Source of the DNA: Albidovulum sp.
Lineage (GTDB): Bacteria > Pseudomonadota > Alphaproteobacteria > Rhodobacterales > Rhodobacteraceae
Direction: 5' to 3'
DNA length: 15,227 bases
NCBI GenBank assembly: GCA_030837785.1
Contig: JAUQYA010000004.1
Span: 1-15,227, forward strand
Every line of letters begins with the position of its first letter. Within the stretch, counting starts at the first letter, position 1. A program made the position numbers and the translations under genes. A model generated the notes under the pieces. That model saw nothing but the letters and a program-made list of their open reading frames with translations, was not told where the DNA came from and ran no database searches. Shown here piece after piece: positions 9,046 to 15,075 of this stretch.

Positions 9046-9410
9046 GCCCCGGAACCGGCCGCGACGTCCTTGAACTTGATCGACTCGCCGCAGCCGCAGG
9101 CTTCGGCCACGTTCGGATTGTTGAAGCGGAAGCCGGATTCCAGCAGCGATGTCTGGTAGTCGATCTCGGTGCCGAAAAGGAACATCTGCGCCATCGGCGC
9201 GATCATCACCCGCGCGCCGTCCTGCTCGACGACCTCGTCCATCGGGCCGGGTTCGGCGGCGAACTCCATCGTGTATTCCATGCCCGCACAGCCGCCCTTC
9301 TTCACGCCGAGGCGGAGCCCGTAGGCGCCGTCCTTCGTCATGAGGCGGGCAATCTGGGCGACCGCCCGCGGGGTGATCGTGACCGGGGCCTTGCCGGGAA
9401 TGCCGAACAT
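9042..9410 (-). CDS. A-type Fe-S carrier protein (HesB/IscA/SufA family)
   Basis: 122 residues. Carries or delivers iron-sulfur clusters in the cytoplasm. The three cluster-binding cysteines are present with family spacing: C41 in KKGGCAGMEY, and C105 and C107 in EACGCGES near the C-terminus. The start MFGIPGKAP was chosen because AGGAG lies 6 nt upstream of its ATG and it matches rhodobacterial homologues; ATGs further up (9431, 9446) lack such a site and fall in the promoter region. In related bacteria this gene commonly adjoins the DUF59 SUF gene; here the SatD-DUF3307 pair lies between them. Whether it is best called sufA, iscA or erpA cannot be decided from sequence alone. Confidence 0.93.
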   Translation of the reverse strand: MFGIPGKAPVTITPRAVAQIARLMTKDGAYGLRLGVKKGGCAGMEYTMEFAAEPGPMDEVVEQDGARVMIAPMAQMFLFGTEIDYQTSLLESGFRFNNPNVAEACGCGESIKFKDVAAGSGA

Positions 9411-9434
9411 CGTCCTCTCCTGCTGCGCCATCAC

Positions 9435-9463
9435 AATGTAGGGCACGGGGCTGCCGGACTCAA
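9435..9463 (-). promoter_or_regulatory. candidate sigma-70 promoter of the Fe-S carrier/TfoX/tpiA run
   Basis: On the minus strand: TTGAGT (9463-9458, 4/6 to TTGACA), a 17-bp spacer, and TACATT (9440-9435, 4/6 to TATAAT). Transcription would begin about 18 nt upstream of the Fe-S carrier ATG, leaving room for its AGGAG site. Prediction by eye. Confidence 0.45.
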
Positions 9464-9488
9464 GGAAGCGCTGGCCCGGGAATCGGCT

Positions 9489-10196
9489 TCAGGGCAGCGC
9501 CGCGACGAGCGCCTGCACCCCGAGCGCGACGAGGATCGCCCAGCCGAAGCTCGCCAGTGTGCCGATGATGATGTATTCCGAGGCGGCGCGGTTGCCGGCC
9601 GGGTCGGCAGCGTTGACGGCGCCGAAGCGCAGGATCGACTTGGCCGCGATCAGAAAGCCGATCACCTCCGGCTGGCCCGCGAGCATCAGCACATAGATCA
9701 GCCCGCGTTCCAGAAGCCCGATGGTCAACCCGCCGCGCGGCAGCCCCTCGGGCGGGGCGCCGGCGGAGAGGCCGGCCATCAGGAATCCCACCGCGAAACC
9801 GCCCGCCCGCGTCACCAGGATCGCCCCTGCCACCAGCGCCAGCAGCGCGGGCAGCCATCCGAACCCCGCCCAGGCCCCGCCGGCCCAGAGATCGGGCCGC
9901 CAGAAGGCGAGGGCGCCGAGCATGGCGAGATGGGCCGCCTGGTCGGCGAGGAAGGCGCCGAGCCCCGGGGGGGCGAGCCTGGCCTTGAGCCCGTCAACGA
10001 CAACATGGGCCAGCGCGAGCGCCAGAACCTCCCAGGCATCGACCCGCCCGAGCGCCCCCTGCGCAAGCGCGAGCACGACCGCGCCGTGAAGAAGCAGGAC
10101 CGGCAGGCGATGCTTGTTCAGGGCGATCCTTCGCGTCTGGAAGACGAAATCGGCAAGCGCGTGGGCAAGGAGGAGGGCCGCGAAGGTCTCGGTCAT
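9489..10196 (-). CDS. DUF3307 polytopic membrane protein
   Basis: 235 residues, with about six to seven hydrophobic stretches (for example 32-50, 57-70, 86-98, 111-130, 160-175 and 212-233), so an inner-membrane protein. The DUF3307 family has no proven function. Seen: an N-terminal HALADFVFQ (H12, D16), HVVVD (H64, D68), DQAAH (D85, H89), then LLERGLIY, AAKSILRF and SEYIIIGTLASF. Paired His and Asp on predicted helices could form a metal site (inference). The start is at MTETFAALLL because its ATG overlaps the SatD stop by 4 nt (10193-10196); the longer frame to 10262 lies inside SatD. DUF3307 and SatD genes are recurrent neighbours in other bacteria as I recall, which supports a joint role. 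Confidence 0.88.
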   Translation of the reverse strand: MTETFAALLLAHALADFVFQTRRIALNKHRLPVLLLHGAVVLALAQGALGRVDAWEVLALALAHVVVDGLKARLAPPGLGAFLADQAAHLAMLGALAFWRPDLWAGGAWAGFGWLPALLALVAGAILVTRAGGFAVGFLMAGLSAGAPPEGLPRGGLTIGLLERGLIYVLMLAGQPEVIGFLIAAKSILRFGAVNAADPAGNRAASEYIIIGTLASFGWAILVALGVQALVAALP

Positions 10197-10855
10197 CTCG
10201 GTTCCTCGCAGGGCGGTTCCGGTCGTTCCCACTCCTGAAGGATGCGCCGTATCGTCGGCCATCTGGCGCCCGCCAGTCGCGAACTCAGCGCCTGTGGCGA
10301 GATTCCGAGGGTTGCGGCGATCACGGTCTGGGTCGGGGCATCCGGCGCGATCGCATGGGCCACTGCTTCGGCCTGTTCAGGGGTCCAGTCGGTGATCCGG
10401 TCGTCCAGAAGGTGGATGAAGGCGGCGAGGCACGGGGTGATGCCGTTTCCGGCAAGACGCAGCCGCTCGGTGCGTTCCATCTGCGCTAGGGCACGGCCGG
10501 ACACCGCAAACGCCGCGCCATGCGCGTCCGAGAGGTCCGGTCCGGGGACATGATCGACGGGTGCCAGGCCGACGGCGATTCGGGTTGCCGGCAGCCCCGG
10601 ATCGGCGGCGAGCCGGGCATACATCAGAAGCGCCGCGCGCAGCCCGAACCGCGCGAGCGGGACCAGAATTTGCCAGCCGTCCCCGCGAAAGCGCGTGAAA
10701 TGCGTGTCTCCCACGACGGTGTGCCCGGATATGCGCCAGTCCGCGATGCCGGTGGCCGCAACCGACAACACGCGCATCGCACCATTGATGGTATGCGGAC
10801 CCGCTTCGGTAGAAGCGACAAGGTCGCCGGTGAGGACCGCCTGGATCGCGTGCAT
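10193..10855 (-). CDS. SatD-family protein: cyclase-fold-like domain plus C-terminal HTH-like region
   Basis: 220 residues. The family name comes from streptococcal SatD of the sat (secretion and acid tolerance) operon; molecular function is unknown. Seen: an N-terminal strand ending in LTGDLVAST (D11), then FRGDGWQILV (G58-D59-G60), TRIAVGLAPV (91-100) and GAAFAVSGRAL (113-123, R121). This order resembles class III nucleotidyl cyclases (DIxGST, GDG hairpin, RIGIxxG, VNxAAR): both metal-type Asp are present, but the Asn of the N-x3-R pair reads as Ala. Residues about 158-200 (TPEQAEAVAHAI... TQTVIAATLGISPQALSSRL) look like a helix-turn-helix. It is coupled by a 4-nt overlap to DUF3307. The family call is good; the cyclase likeness is my own reading of motifs and needs structural comparison. 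Confidence 0.78.
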   Translation of the reverse strand: MHAIQAVLTGDLVASTEAGPHTINGAMRVLSVAATGIADWRISGHTVVGDTHFTRFRGDGWQILVPLARFGLRAALLMYARLAADPGLPATRIAVGLAPVDHVPGPDLSDAHGAAFAVSGRALAQMERTERLRLAGNGITPCLAAFIHLLDDRITDWTPEQAEAVAHAIAPDAPTQTVIAATLGISPQALSSRLAGARWPTIRRILQEWERPEPPCEEPR

Positions 10856-10932
10856 GACAAGTCAATGTGCCTGATTCATCAATATCAAGTCTTATGACTT
10901 TATCGGAAGAATTTCAAGCTAAAAGACTTGAT
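10855..10932. promoter_or_regulatory. cluster of inverted AAGTC/GACTT half-sites in front of satD
   Basis: The 83-nt gap between the DUF59 gene and satD is AT-rich compared with its surroundings and holds a nested set of inverted repeats: TGAC-AA-GTCA (10855-10864, touching the start codon), AAGTC-TTAT-GACTT (10887-10900), and a perfect 10-bp pair ATCAAGTCTT (10884-10893) / AAGACTTGAT (10923-10932) separated by 29 nt. Repeated half-sites upstream of a protein with an HTH-like tail suggest an operator, possibly autoregulatory (inference). A long-loop terminator for the upstream DUF59 gene is an alternative for the outer pair. Confidence 0.5.
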
Positions 10933-10938
10933 GCAGAT

Positions 10939-11304
10939 TCACATGAAGCCAAGCTCCAGCCGCGCCTCGTCGGACATCATGTCCATGCCCCACTGCGGCT
11001 CGAAGGTCATCTCGACATCGACCTGCTTCACGCCGTCGATCGGCTCCACCGCGTCGGCCACCCAGCCCGGCATCTCGCCGGCCACCGGGCAGCCCGGCGC
11101 GGTCAGCGTCATCACGATCCTCACCTCGTTTTCCGGCGAGATGTCGATCGTGTAGATCAGGCCGAGGTCGAAGATGTTGACCGGGATCTCGGGGTCGTAG
11201 ACCGTCCGGCACGCCTCCACGACGCTCTCGTAGAGCGGATGGTCGGTGGTCGATGGCCTGATCAGGGGCGTGCCTTCGACGGGGGCGGCGAGTTCGGCGG
11301 TCAT
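10939..11304 (-). CDS. SUF-system DUF59 (MIP18-like) Fe-S assembly protein
   Basis: 121 residues, a single DUF59/MIP18 domain, SufT-like. Helps maturation of Fe-S proteins. Hallmarks: the opening YESVVEACRTVYDPEIPVNI followed by FDLGLIY (the family's DPEIPVNIxDLGLIY signature), VRIVMTLTAPGCPV with the conserved cysteine, and the C-terminal VDVEMTFEPQWGMDMMSDEARLELG. The start at 11302-11304 is supported by the family N-terminus and an AGGAC site 7 nt upstream; the same frame is open much further but only as a shadow of tgt. It is transcribed divergently from tgt. In relatives it lies beside sufS or the A-type carrier; here the carrier is 1.5 kb downstream, past the SatD pair. Confidence 0.94.
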   Translation of the reverse strand: MTAELAAPVEGTPLIRPSTTDHPLYESVVEACRTVYDPEIPVNIFDLGLIYTIDISPENEVRIVMTLTAPGCPVAGEMPGWVADAVEPIDGVKQVDVEMTFEPQWGMDMMSDEARLELGFM

Positions 11305-11331
11305 CGCGTGTCCTGTGCTTAGTTGAGCGAA

Positions 11332-11360
11332 TATATAGGGAATTGTCGCGGCGCCGTAAA
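11332..11360 (-). promoter_or_regulatory. candidate sigma-70 promoter of the DUF59 gene
   Basis: On the minus strand: TTTACG (11360-11355, 4/6), a 17-bp spacer, and TATATA (11337-11332, 4/6; TATATT is available two bases on). It lies in a conspicuous AT-rich patch 28 nt upstream of the start codon. Confidence 0.45.
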
Positions 11361-11398
11361 GGCCGCCGCCCGAGGCATCCCGCCGCGGCGTCTTCGTT

Positions 11399-11433
11399 GC
11401 CTGAAATACCCCCGCCGGAGGCCCGGAGCCTCC
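11399..11433. repeat. intergenic hairpin motif upstream of tgt
   Basis: GCCTGAAATACCCCCGCCGG followed by AGGC: outer arms GCCT (11399-11402) and AGGC (11419-11422), and an overlapping hairpin GGAGGC (11417-11422) / GCCTCC (11428-11433) with a 5-nt loop. From memory, closely similar 'GCCTNAAATA-CCGCCGGAGGC' motifs recur between genes in Rhodobacteraceae genomes; this could not be checked here. The remainder of the 198-nt gap (11305-11502) holds the DUF59 promoter and nothing else recognised. Confidence 0.4.
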
Positions 11434-11502
11434 CGCCCGCGCCGGGGCACACCTTCGGTTCACCCCCTTCACCGCCGCGACCGGACGGGCTATGAGCGCG
11501 GC

Positions 11503-12633
11503 ATGGCCGATCGCATCGCCTTCACGCTCACCGCCACCGACGGCGCCGCCCGCGCCGGCATCCTCTCCACCCCGCGGGGAGAGATCAGGACGCCCGCCTT
11601 CATGCCGGTGGGCACCGCCGGCACGGTGAAGGCGATGCTGCCCGAAAGCGTCCGCGCCACCAGCGCCGACATCCTCCTCGGCAACACCTACCACCTGATG
11701 CTGCGGCCCACGGCCGAACGCATCGCCGGGCTCGGCGGCCTCCACCGCTTCATGAACTGGGACCGCCCGATCCTGACCGACTCGGGCGGCTTCCAGGTGA
11801 TGAGCCTCGCGGCACTGAGGAAGCTGACCGAGGAGGGCGTGCGCTTTTCCTCCCACATCGACGGCTCGCGCCACATGCTGAGCCCCGAGCGCAGCATGGA
11901 AATCCAGCGGCTTCTCGGCAGCGACATCGTCATGTGCTTCGACGAATGCCCCGCACTGCCCGCGCCGGTGGAGCGGGTGGCCGAAAGCATGCGCCTGTCG
12001 ATGCGCTGGGCAGCGCGGTCGCGCGATGCCTTCGGCGACCGGCCGGGCCACGCCCTCTTCGGCATCCAGCAAGGTGGCGTGACGCGCGAGCTGCGCGAGG
12101 AAAGCGCCGGGAAACTCAAGGAAATCGGCTTTGACGGCTATGCCGTGGGCGGACTCGCGGTGGGCGAGGGGCAGGCGGCGATGTTCGCTGTCCTCGACCA
12201 TGCGCCGGGGATGCTGCCGGCGGACCGGCCGCGCTACCTGATGGGCGTGGGCAAGCCCGACGACATCGTCGGCGCGGTGATGCGCGGCATCGACATGATG
12301 GATTGCGTGCTGCCGTCGCGTTCGGGGCGGACCGGGCAGGCCTTCACCCGCCGGGGCGTCGTGAACATCAAGAACGCGCGGCACGTGGATGACCCGCGCC
12401 CGCTCGACGAGGGCTGTTCCTGCCCGGCCTGCCGGTCCTACAGCCGGGCCTATCTGCACCACGTCTTCCGGGCGGGCGAGATCATCTCCTCGATGCTCCT
12501 GACCTGGCACAACCTGCATTACTACCAGGAGTTGATGCAGGGCCTGCGCGACGCCATCGCGGCGGGGCGGCTGGCCGCCTTCGTTGCCGAGTTCCACGCA
12601 GCGCGGGCCGCGGGGGATATCGAGCCCCTCTGA
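11503..12633 (+). CDS. tgt: tRNA-guanine transglycosylase (queuine tRNA-ribosyltransferase)
   Basis: 376 residues, the usual length. Exchanges the wobble guanine of GUN-anticodon tRNAs for preQ1 in queuosine synthesis. Seen: D93 in the LTDSGGFQ loop (general acid/base), GIQQGGV and GYAVGGLAVGE in the substrate pocket, the nucleophile D267 in MDCVLPSRSGRTGQAF, and the structural zinc site C305/C307/C310 (GCSCPACR) with H336 (WHNLHYYQ). The start MADRIAFTL was chosen from the family N-terminus; a longer in-frame start at 11323 is in non-conserved low-quality sequence. It is divergent from the DUF59 gene, followed by 98 nt and then the acyltransferase. No other queuosine gene is in the window. 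Confidence 0.97.
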   Translation: MADRIAFTLTATDGAARAGILSTPRGEIRTPAFMPVGTAGTVKAMLPESVRATSADILLGNTYHLMLRPTAERIAGLGGLHRFMNWDRPILTDSGGFQVMSLAALRKLTEEGVRFSSHIDGSRHMLSPERSMEIQRLLGSDIVMCFDECPALPAPVERVAESMRLSMRWAARSRDAFGDRPGHALFGIQQGGVTRELREESAGKLKEIGFDGYAVGGLAVGEGQAAMFAVLDHAPGMLPADRPRYLMGVGKPDDIVGAVMRGIDMMDCVLPSRSGRTGQAFTRRGVVNIKNARHVDDPRPLDEGCSCPACRSYSRAYLHHVFRAGEIISSMLLTWHNLHYYQELMQGLRDAIAAGRLAAFVAEFHAARAAGDIEPL

Positions 12634-12635
12634 CA

Positions 12636-12656
12636 CGGCCGGTCGAAGCGCGGCCG
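12636..12656 (+). terminator. weak hairpin after tgt
   Basis: CGGCCG (12636-12641) and CGGCCG (12651-12656) can pair with a 9-nt loop, starting 2 nt after the tgt stop. No T-tract follows. It is the only hairpin of note before the next gene, so it is listed as a tentative terminator. Confidence 0.3.
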
Positions 12657-12697
12657 GCGGCGGCGCACCGTCCCGCTTCCCGTGCGCGCAACATTCT

Positions 12698-12733
12698 GAT
12701 AATCTTTGACAATCCAGCCCGTGGAATTACGAT
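12698..12733 (+). promoter_or_regulatory. promoter-like elements just before the acyltransferase gene
   Basis: Two overlapping possibilities. GATAAT (12698-12703, 5/6) preceded by T gives an extended -10 with a leader of about 25 nt but no good -35. A perfect TTGACA (12706-12711) with a 16-bp spacer leads to TACGAT (12728-12733), which overlaps the ATG at 12732, so transcription from it would miss the annotated start. The first is preferred for expression of this gene. Confidence 0.3.
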
Positions 12734-13784
12734 GCTCGCATCCGTCCAGTTCCTTCGTTTCGTCGCCGCGCTGATGGTCACGATCTACCATGCGCAGTCC
12801 GCGACGGCGAAGGTCGGCGGCAGCTATCCGCAGTGGTTCCTTGATCTGGTCTGGATCGGCTCGGCAGGCGTTCCGGTCTTCTTCGCGATCAGCGGGCTCG
12901 TGATGTGTTTCACCTCGGCCGGGGAGTTCGGGCGCCCCGGCGCCCCTCGGGCCTTCATTGCACGAAGGCTCCTGCGGATCTTTCCGGTCTACTGGTTTGC
13001 GGCGCTTTTCTTTCTGGCATTCCCGCCGCTCTACCTTGCGGGCTGGCACGGCGATCCCTGGCAGACGCTCGCGGCGCTGCTGCTCCTGCCCGGCCATGCC
13101 GCCGGCATTATCACGCCGGGCTGGACCCTGGCCTACGAGCTTTACTTCTACGGCGTGTTCGGGCTCCTGATCGTTCTGCCGGCGACAGCCGCCGTGGTGA
13201 CCCTGGCGGCGTATTTCCTGGCATCGGTAGCGGCGGGCGCTCTCCTGCCCGGTTCGAATCCCCTCCTGGACATCGCCACGAATGCCCAGCTCCTCGTCTT
13301 CCTCGCGGGCGTGCTCATCGCGCATTTCGTGCTTCGCAATGCCGGCGCCGTCGCGCGCGGCCTGGGGCGGGTGCCGGCGTCCATTCCCTTCGCGATCGCG
13401 ATGCTCGGATTTGCGGTCGCGCCGATCCTGCACCACCAGCGGTTTCCGGCGACGCTGGCGCTCGGGCTGCCGTCCGTCGCGCTCGTCGCCGCCGCGGCCA
13501 TCGCCGAGGCGCGGGGGAGTGTGCCGCGATCCGTCACGAACTGGGCATGGCTCGGTGACAGCTCCTACGCGCTCTATCTGATCCACACGCTGGTCATATG
13601 GCACGCCGCCGAGTGGCTCGGCCCGCATGGCGAAAGCTTCCTGGCCGGCGGCCTTCGAATCGCGCTGCTGACCACCGTGTCGGTGGTCGCCGGCCTGGCC
13701 ATTCACGCGGCCTTCGAAAGGCCGCTCATGGGCTGGCTGCGCCGGAGAAGGCGGCCACGGCCGGTCCTGCAGGAGCAGCATTGA
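12732..13784 (+). CDS. acyltransferase family 3 membrane protein (OafA/YrhL-like)
   Basis: 350 residues, with about ten hydrophobic segments. Family members transfer acyl groups (often acetyl) across the inner membrane to O-antigen, exopolysaccharide, peptidoglycan or antibiotics. Seen: the opening QFLRFVAALMVTIYH with the catalytic-type histidine H20, GVPVFFAISGLVM (family GVxxFFxxSGFx), RRLLRIFPVYW (family RRxxRIxPxY), TPGWTLAYELYFYG with the conserved Glu, and DSSYALYLIH near the C-terminus. The C-terminus is very basic and lies in the cytoplasm; there is no SGNH domain, so this is the stand-alone form. The start at 12732 is required for a complete first helix; its ribosome-binding site is weak. 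Acceptor unknown. It ends 6 nt before the convergent LuxR-type gene. Confidence 0.9.
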   Translation: MLASVQFLRFVAALMVTIYHAQSATAKVGGSYPQWFLDLVWIGSAGVPVFFAISGLVMCFTSAGEFGRPGAPRAFIARRLLRIFPVYWFAALFFLAFPPLYLAGWHGDPWQTLAALLLLPGHAAGIITPGWTLAYELYFYGVFGLLIVLPATAAVVTLAAYFLASVAAGALLPGSNPLLDIATNAQLLVFLAGVLIAHFVLRNAGAVARGLGRVPASIPFAIAMLGFAVAPILHHQRFPATLALGLPSVALVAAAAIAEARGSVPRSVTNWAWLGDSSYALYLIHTLVIWHAAEWLGPHGESFLAGGLRIALLTTVSVVAGLAIHAAFERPLMGWLRRRRRPRPVLQEQH

Positions 13785-13790
13785 AGCGGC

Positions 13791-14270
13791 TCAGCCGTGT
13801 GTGAGGTAGATCGACATCTGCTTCAGCGTCATGTGCACGGCGGGCGAGAGGGTTTCGACCCGTTCCGTCAGGTCGTGCAGGGCCTCGAGGATGCCCTTCA
13901 TCTCGGCGATCTCGTCATCGGTCAGTTCCCGGTCCGAGCGGGCGCATCCCGCCATCGAGCGCGAGCCGTTGCGCACGAAGGCGATCACCGCGCCGTGGCA
14001 AAGGCCGAAGGCGGCAGCCCGCTTCATCACCCCCGACGGGTCGTCGAGCGCGTTCCAGCGGATCGTGCCGTCGTTCGAGAAGCCCCAGCGCACCACCGGA
14101 TCGTGCAGCACCAGCCCCTCGCGCGAATAGGTGTCGAGCCAGTCCTTGCGGTAGGACTGGAAGAGGTATCGCGGCGCGGTGTATCGCACATGGAGCGCGA
14201 TGGCGAAGCCCGCCGGGCTCGCCGCGTGCAGCCTTGCAAGAAGGGTGCTGATCTGGTCCTGTTCGTGCAT
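13791..14270 (-). CDS. LuxR-type autoinducer-binding domain protein lacking the HTH
   Basis: 159 residues consisting of only the acyl-homoserine-lactone-binding domain of LuxR-family regulators. The four ligand-pocket residues W44, Y48, D57 and W72 have exactly the spacing of TraR W57/Y61/D70/W85 (offsets 4, 13 and 28). After the domain (about residue 137) comes only a 22-residue tail, VETLSPAVHMTLKQMSIYL..., with no LuxR HTH; full-length proteins have about 60 more residues. The stop is 6 nt from the end of the convergent acyltransferase, so there is no room for a frameshifted HTH remnant. The start is backed by GGAGG 5 nt upstream. It is divergent from an intact LuxR paralogue. Likely role: an AHL sink or dimerising antagonist, as for truncated TraR (TrlR); inferred. 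Confidence 0.88.
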   Translation of the reverse strand: MHEQDQISTLLARLHAASPAGFAIALHVRYTAPRYLFQSYRKDWLDTYSREGLVLHDPVVRWGFSNDGTIRWNALDDPSGVMKRAAAFGLCHGAVIAFVRNGSRSMAGCARSDRELTDDEIAEMKGILEALHDLTERVETLSPAVHMTLKQMSIYLTHG

Positions 14271-14313
14271 CCCGCCTCCGGGGGCTCCTCTGTCTTCCGT
14301 CGCCCGGCGTTTC

Positions 14314-14380
14314 GTGGCATATCCGCCTCGTCGCCACAACTCTGGGTCGTTTGTTTCTGGCCCGTCTGAACGTTAACGGG
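14314..14380. promoter_or_regulatory. two inverted repeats in the divergent LuxR intergenic region
   Basis: The 121-nt gap between the two LuxR-type genes contains GTGGC (14314-14318) / GCCAC (14333-14337), a 24-bp span, and CCCGT (14361-14365) / ACGGG (14376-14380), a 20-bp span centred close to the palindrome CGTTAACG (14371-14378). The second has the 20-bp length of a lux box and ends 11 nt before the ATG of the full-length regulator, overlapping its ribosome-binding region. Both are short-armed (5 bp) and found by eye; binding by the local LuxR protein is inference. Confidence 0.35.
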
Positions 14381-14391
14381 AAGAATTTGCC

Positions 14392-15000
14392 ATGCAACAA
14401 GCTGCGGAGGGTCGTGAGTTTTCCGCCATCGCCCCCGCAGGCTACTACATCGCCCTTCGCGTCGGCTTCGCCTTTCCCATCGCCGAGACCAACGCCTTAC
14501 CCGAAGCCTGGATCGACCGCTATACCCAGCGCGGCTTCATGCTGTTCGATCCGGTCATGCAGTGGCTTTACGGGAATGCCGGCACGATCCGCTGGAGCGA
14601 GATCGCGCTGCCCGACCCCTTGGGCATCCTGATCGAGGCGGCGGGCCACGGGCTGATCTACGGCGCGGCGATCTCCTGCGCCTCGACCGGCACCGAGGGC
14701 CAGCGCAGCTTCGGCTCCTTCGCGCGGAGCGACCGGGAGTTCACCGACGACGAGATCAGCCTTCTTGGCCAGAAGCTGCGGCGTCTGCACGAGGCGACGG
14801 CGCCGCCGACGAACCTGACCGAGGCCGAACTGGAGGCGCTGAGGATGGTGCGGGAAGGGCTTCTCCTGAAGGAGATCGCCGGGCGCCTCGGCGTTTCTGA
14901 GGGGGCAATCAAGCAGCGGCTGAAGAATGCCAAGCTGAAGCTCGGCGCCAAGACGATCAGTCATGGCGTCTCGATCGCGGCACGGCACGGGCTGATCTGA
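14392..15000 (+). CDS. LuxR-family quorum-sensing transcriptional regulator
   Basis: 202 residues with the full two-domain layout. N-terminal autoinducer-binding domain (about 15-135) carries W40, Y44, D53 and W68 with the same spacing as in TraR (4, 13 and 28 apart), so it should bind an acyl-homoserine lactone. C-terminal LuxR/GerE HTH (about 141-200) reads LTEAELEALRMVREGLLLKE...LGVSEGAIKQRLKNAKLKL. The N-terminus is short by LuxR standards. Start ATG 14392 has GGGAAG about 8 nt upstream. It lies 176 nt upstream of the probable AHL synthase gene on the same strand and is divergent from an HTH-less paralogue (13791-14270) with which it shares sequence (for example FDPVMQW/HDPVVRW and ARSDREFTDDEI/ARSDRELTDDEI). 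Likely the regulator of the synthase. Confidence 0.94.
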   Translation: MQQAAEGREFSAIAPAGYYIALRVGFAFPIAETNALPEAWIDRYTQRGFMLFDPVMQWLYGNAGTIRWSEIALPDPLGILIEAAGHGLIYGAAISCASTGTEGQRSFGSFARSDREFTDDEISLLGQKLRRLHEATAPPTNLTEAELEALRMVREGLLLKEIAGRLGVSEGAIKQRLKNAKLKLGAKTISHGVSIAARHGLI

Positions 15001-15007
15001 GTCGGGT

Positions 15008-15029
15008 CCGAGCCCGATCCGAGCCCGAT
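15008..15029 (+). repeat. tandem duplication of 11 bp after luxR
   Basis: CCGAGCCCGAT occurs twice head-to-tail (15008-15018, 15019-15029), beginning 8 nt after the regulator's stop codon. Nothing functional is evident; it may be part of a weak terminator region. Confidence 0.6.
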
Positions 15030-15075
15030 CTGACCGGGGGAGGGGCCTTCCGGCCGCCGCCCGGCCGTGGCGCGA

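Noticed and set aside
10884..10932. 10-bp inverted pair as an intrinsic terminator of the DUF59 gene
   Set aside because: The 29-nt loop and lack of a following T-run make it a poor terminator; kept instead as part of the operator-like cluster.
11305..12636. Upstream extension of the DUF59 gene to 12636
   Set aside because: The extra 443 codons are the complement of tgt; the family N-terminus, a ribosome-binding site and a promoter all support the start at 11304.
13785..13790. Frameshifted HTH remnant downstream of the short LuxR-type gene
   Set aside because: Only 6 nt separate its stop from the end of the convergent acyltransferase gene, so no remnant can lie between them; the acyltransferase C-terminus reads normally.
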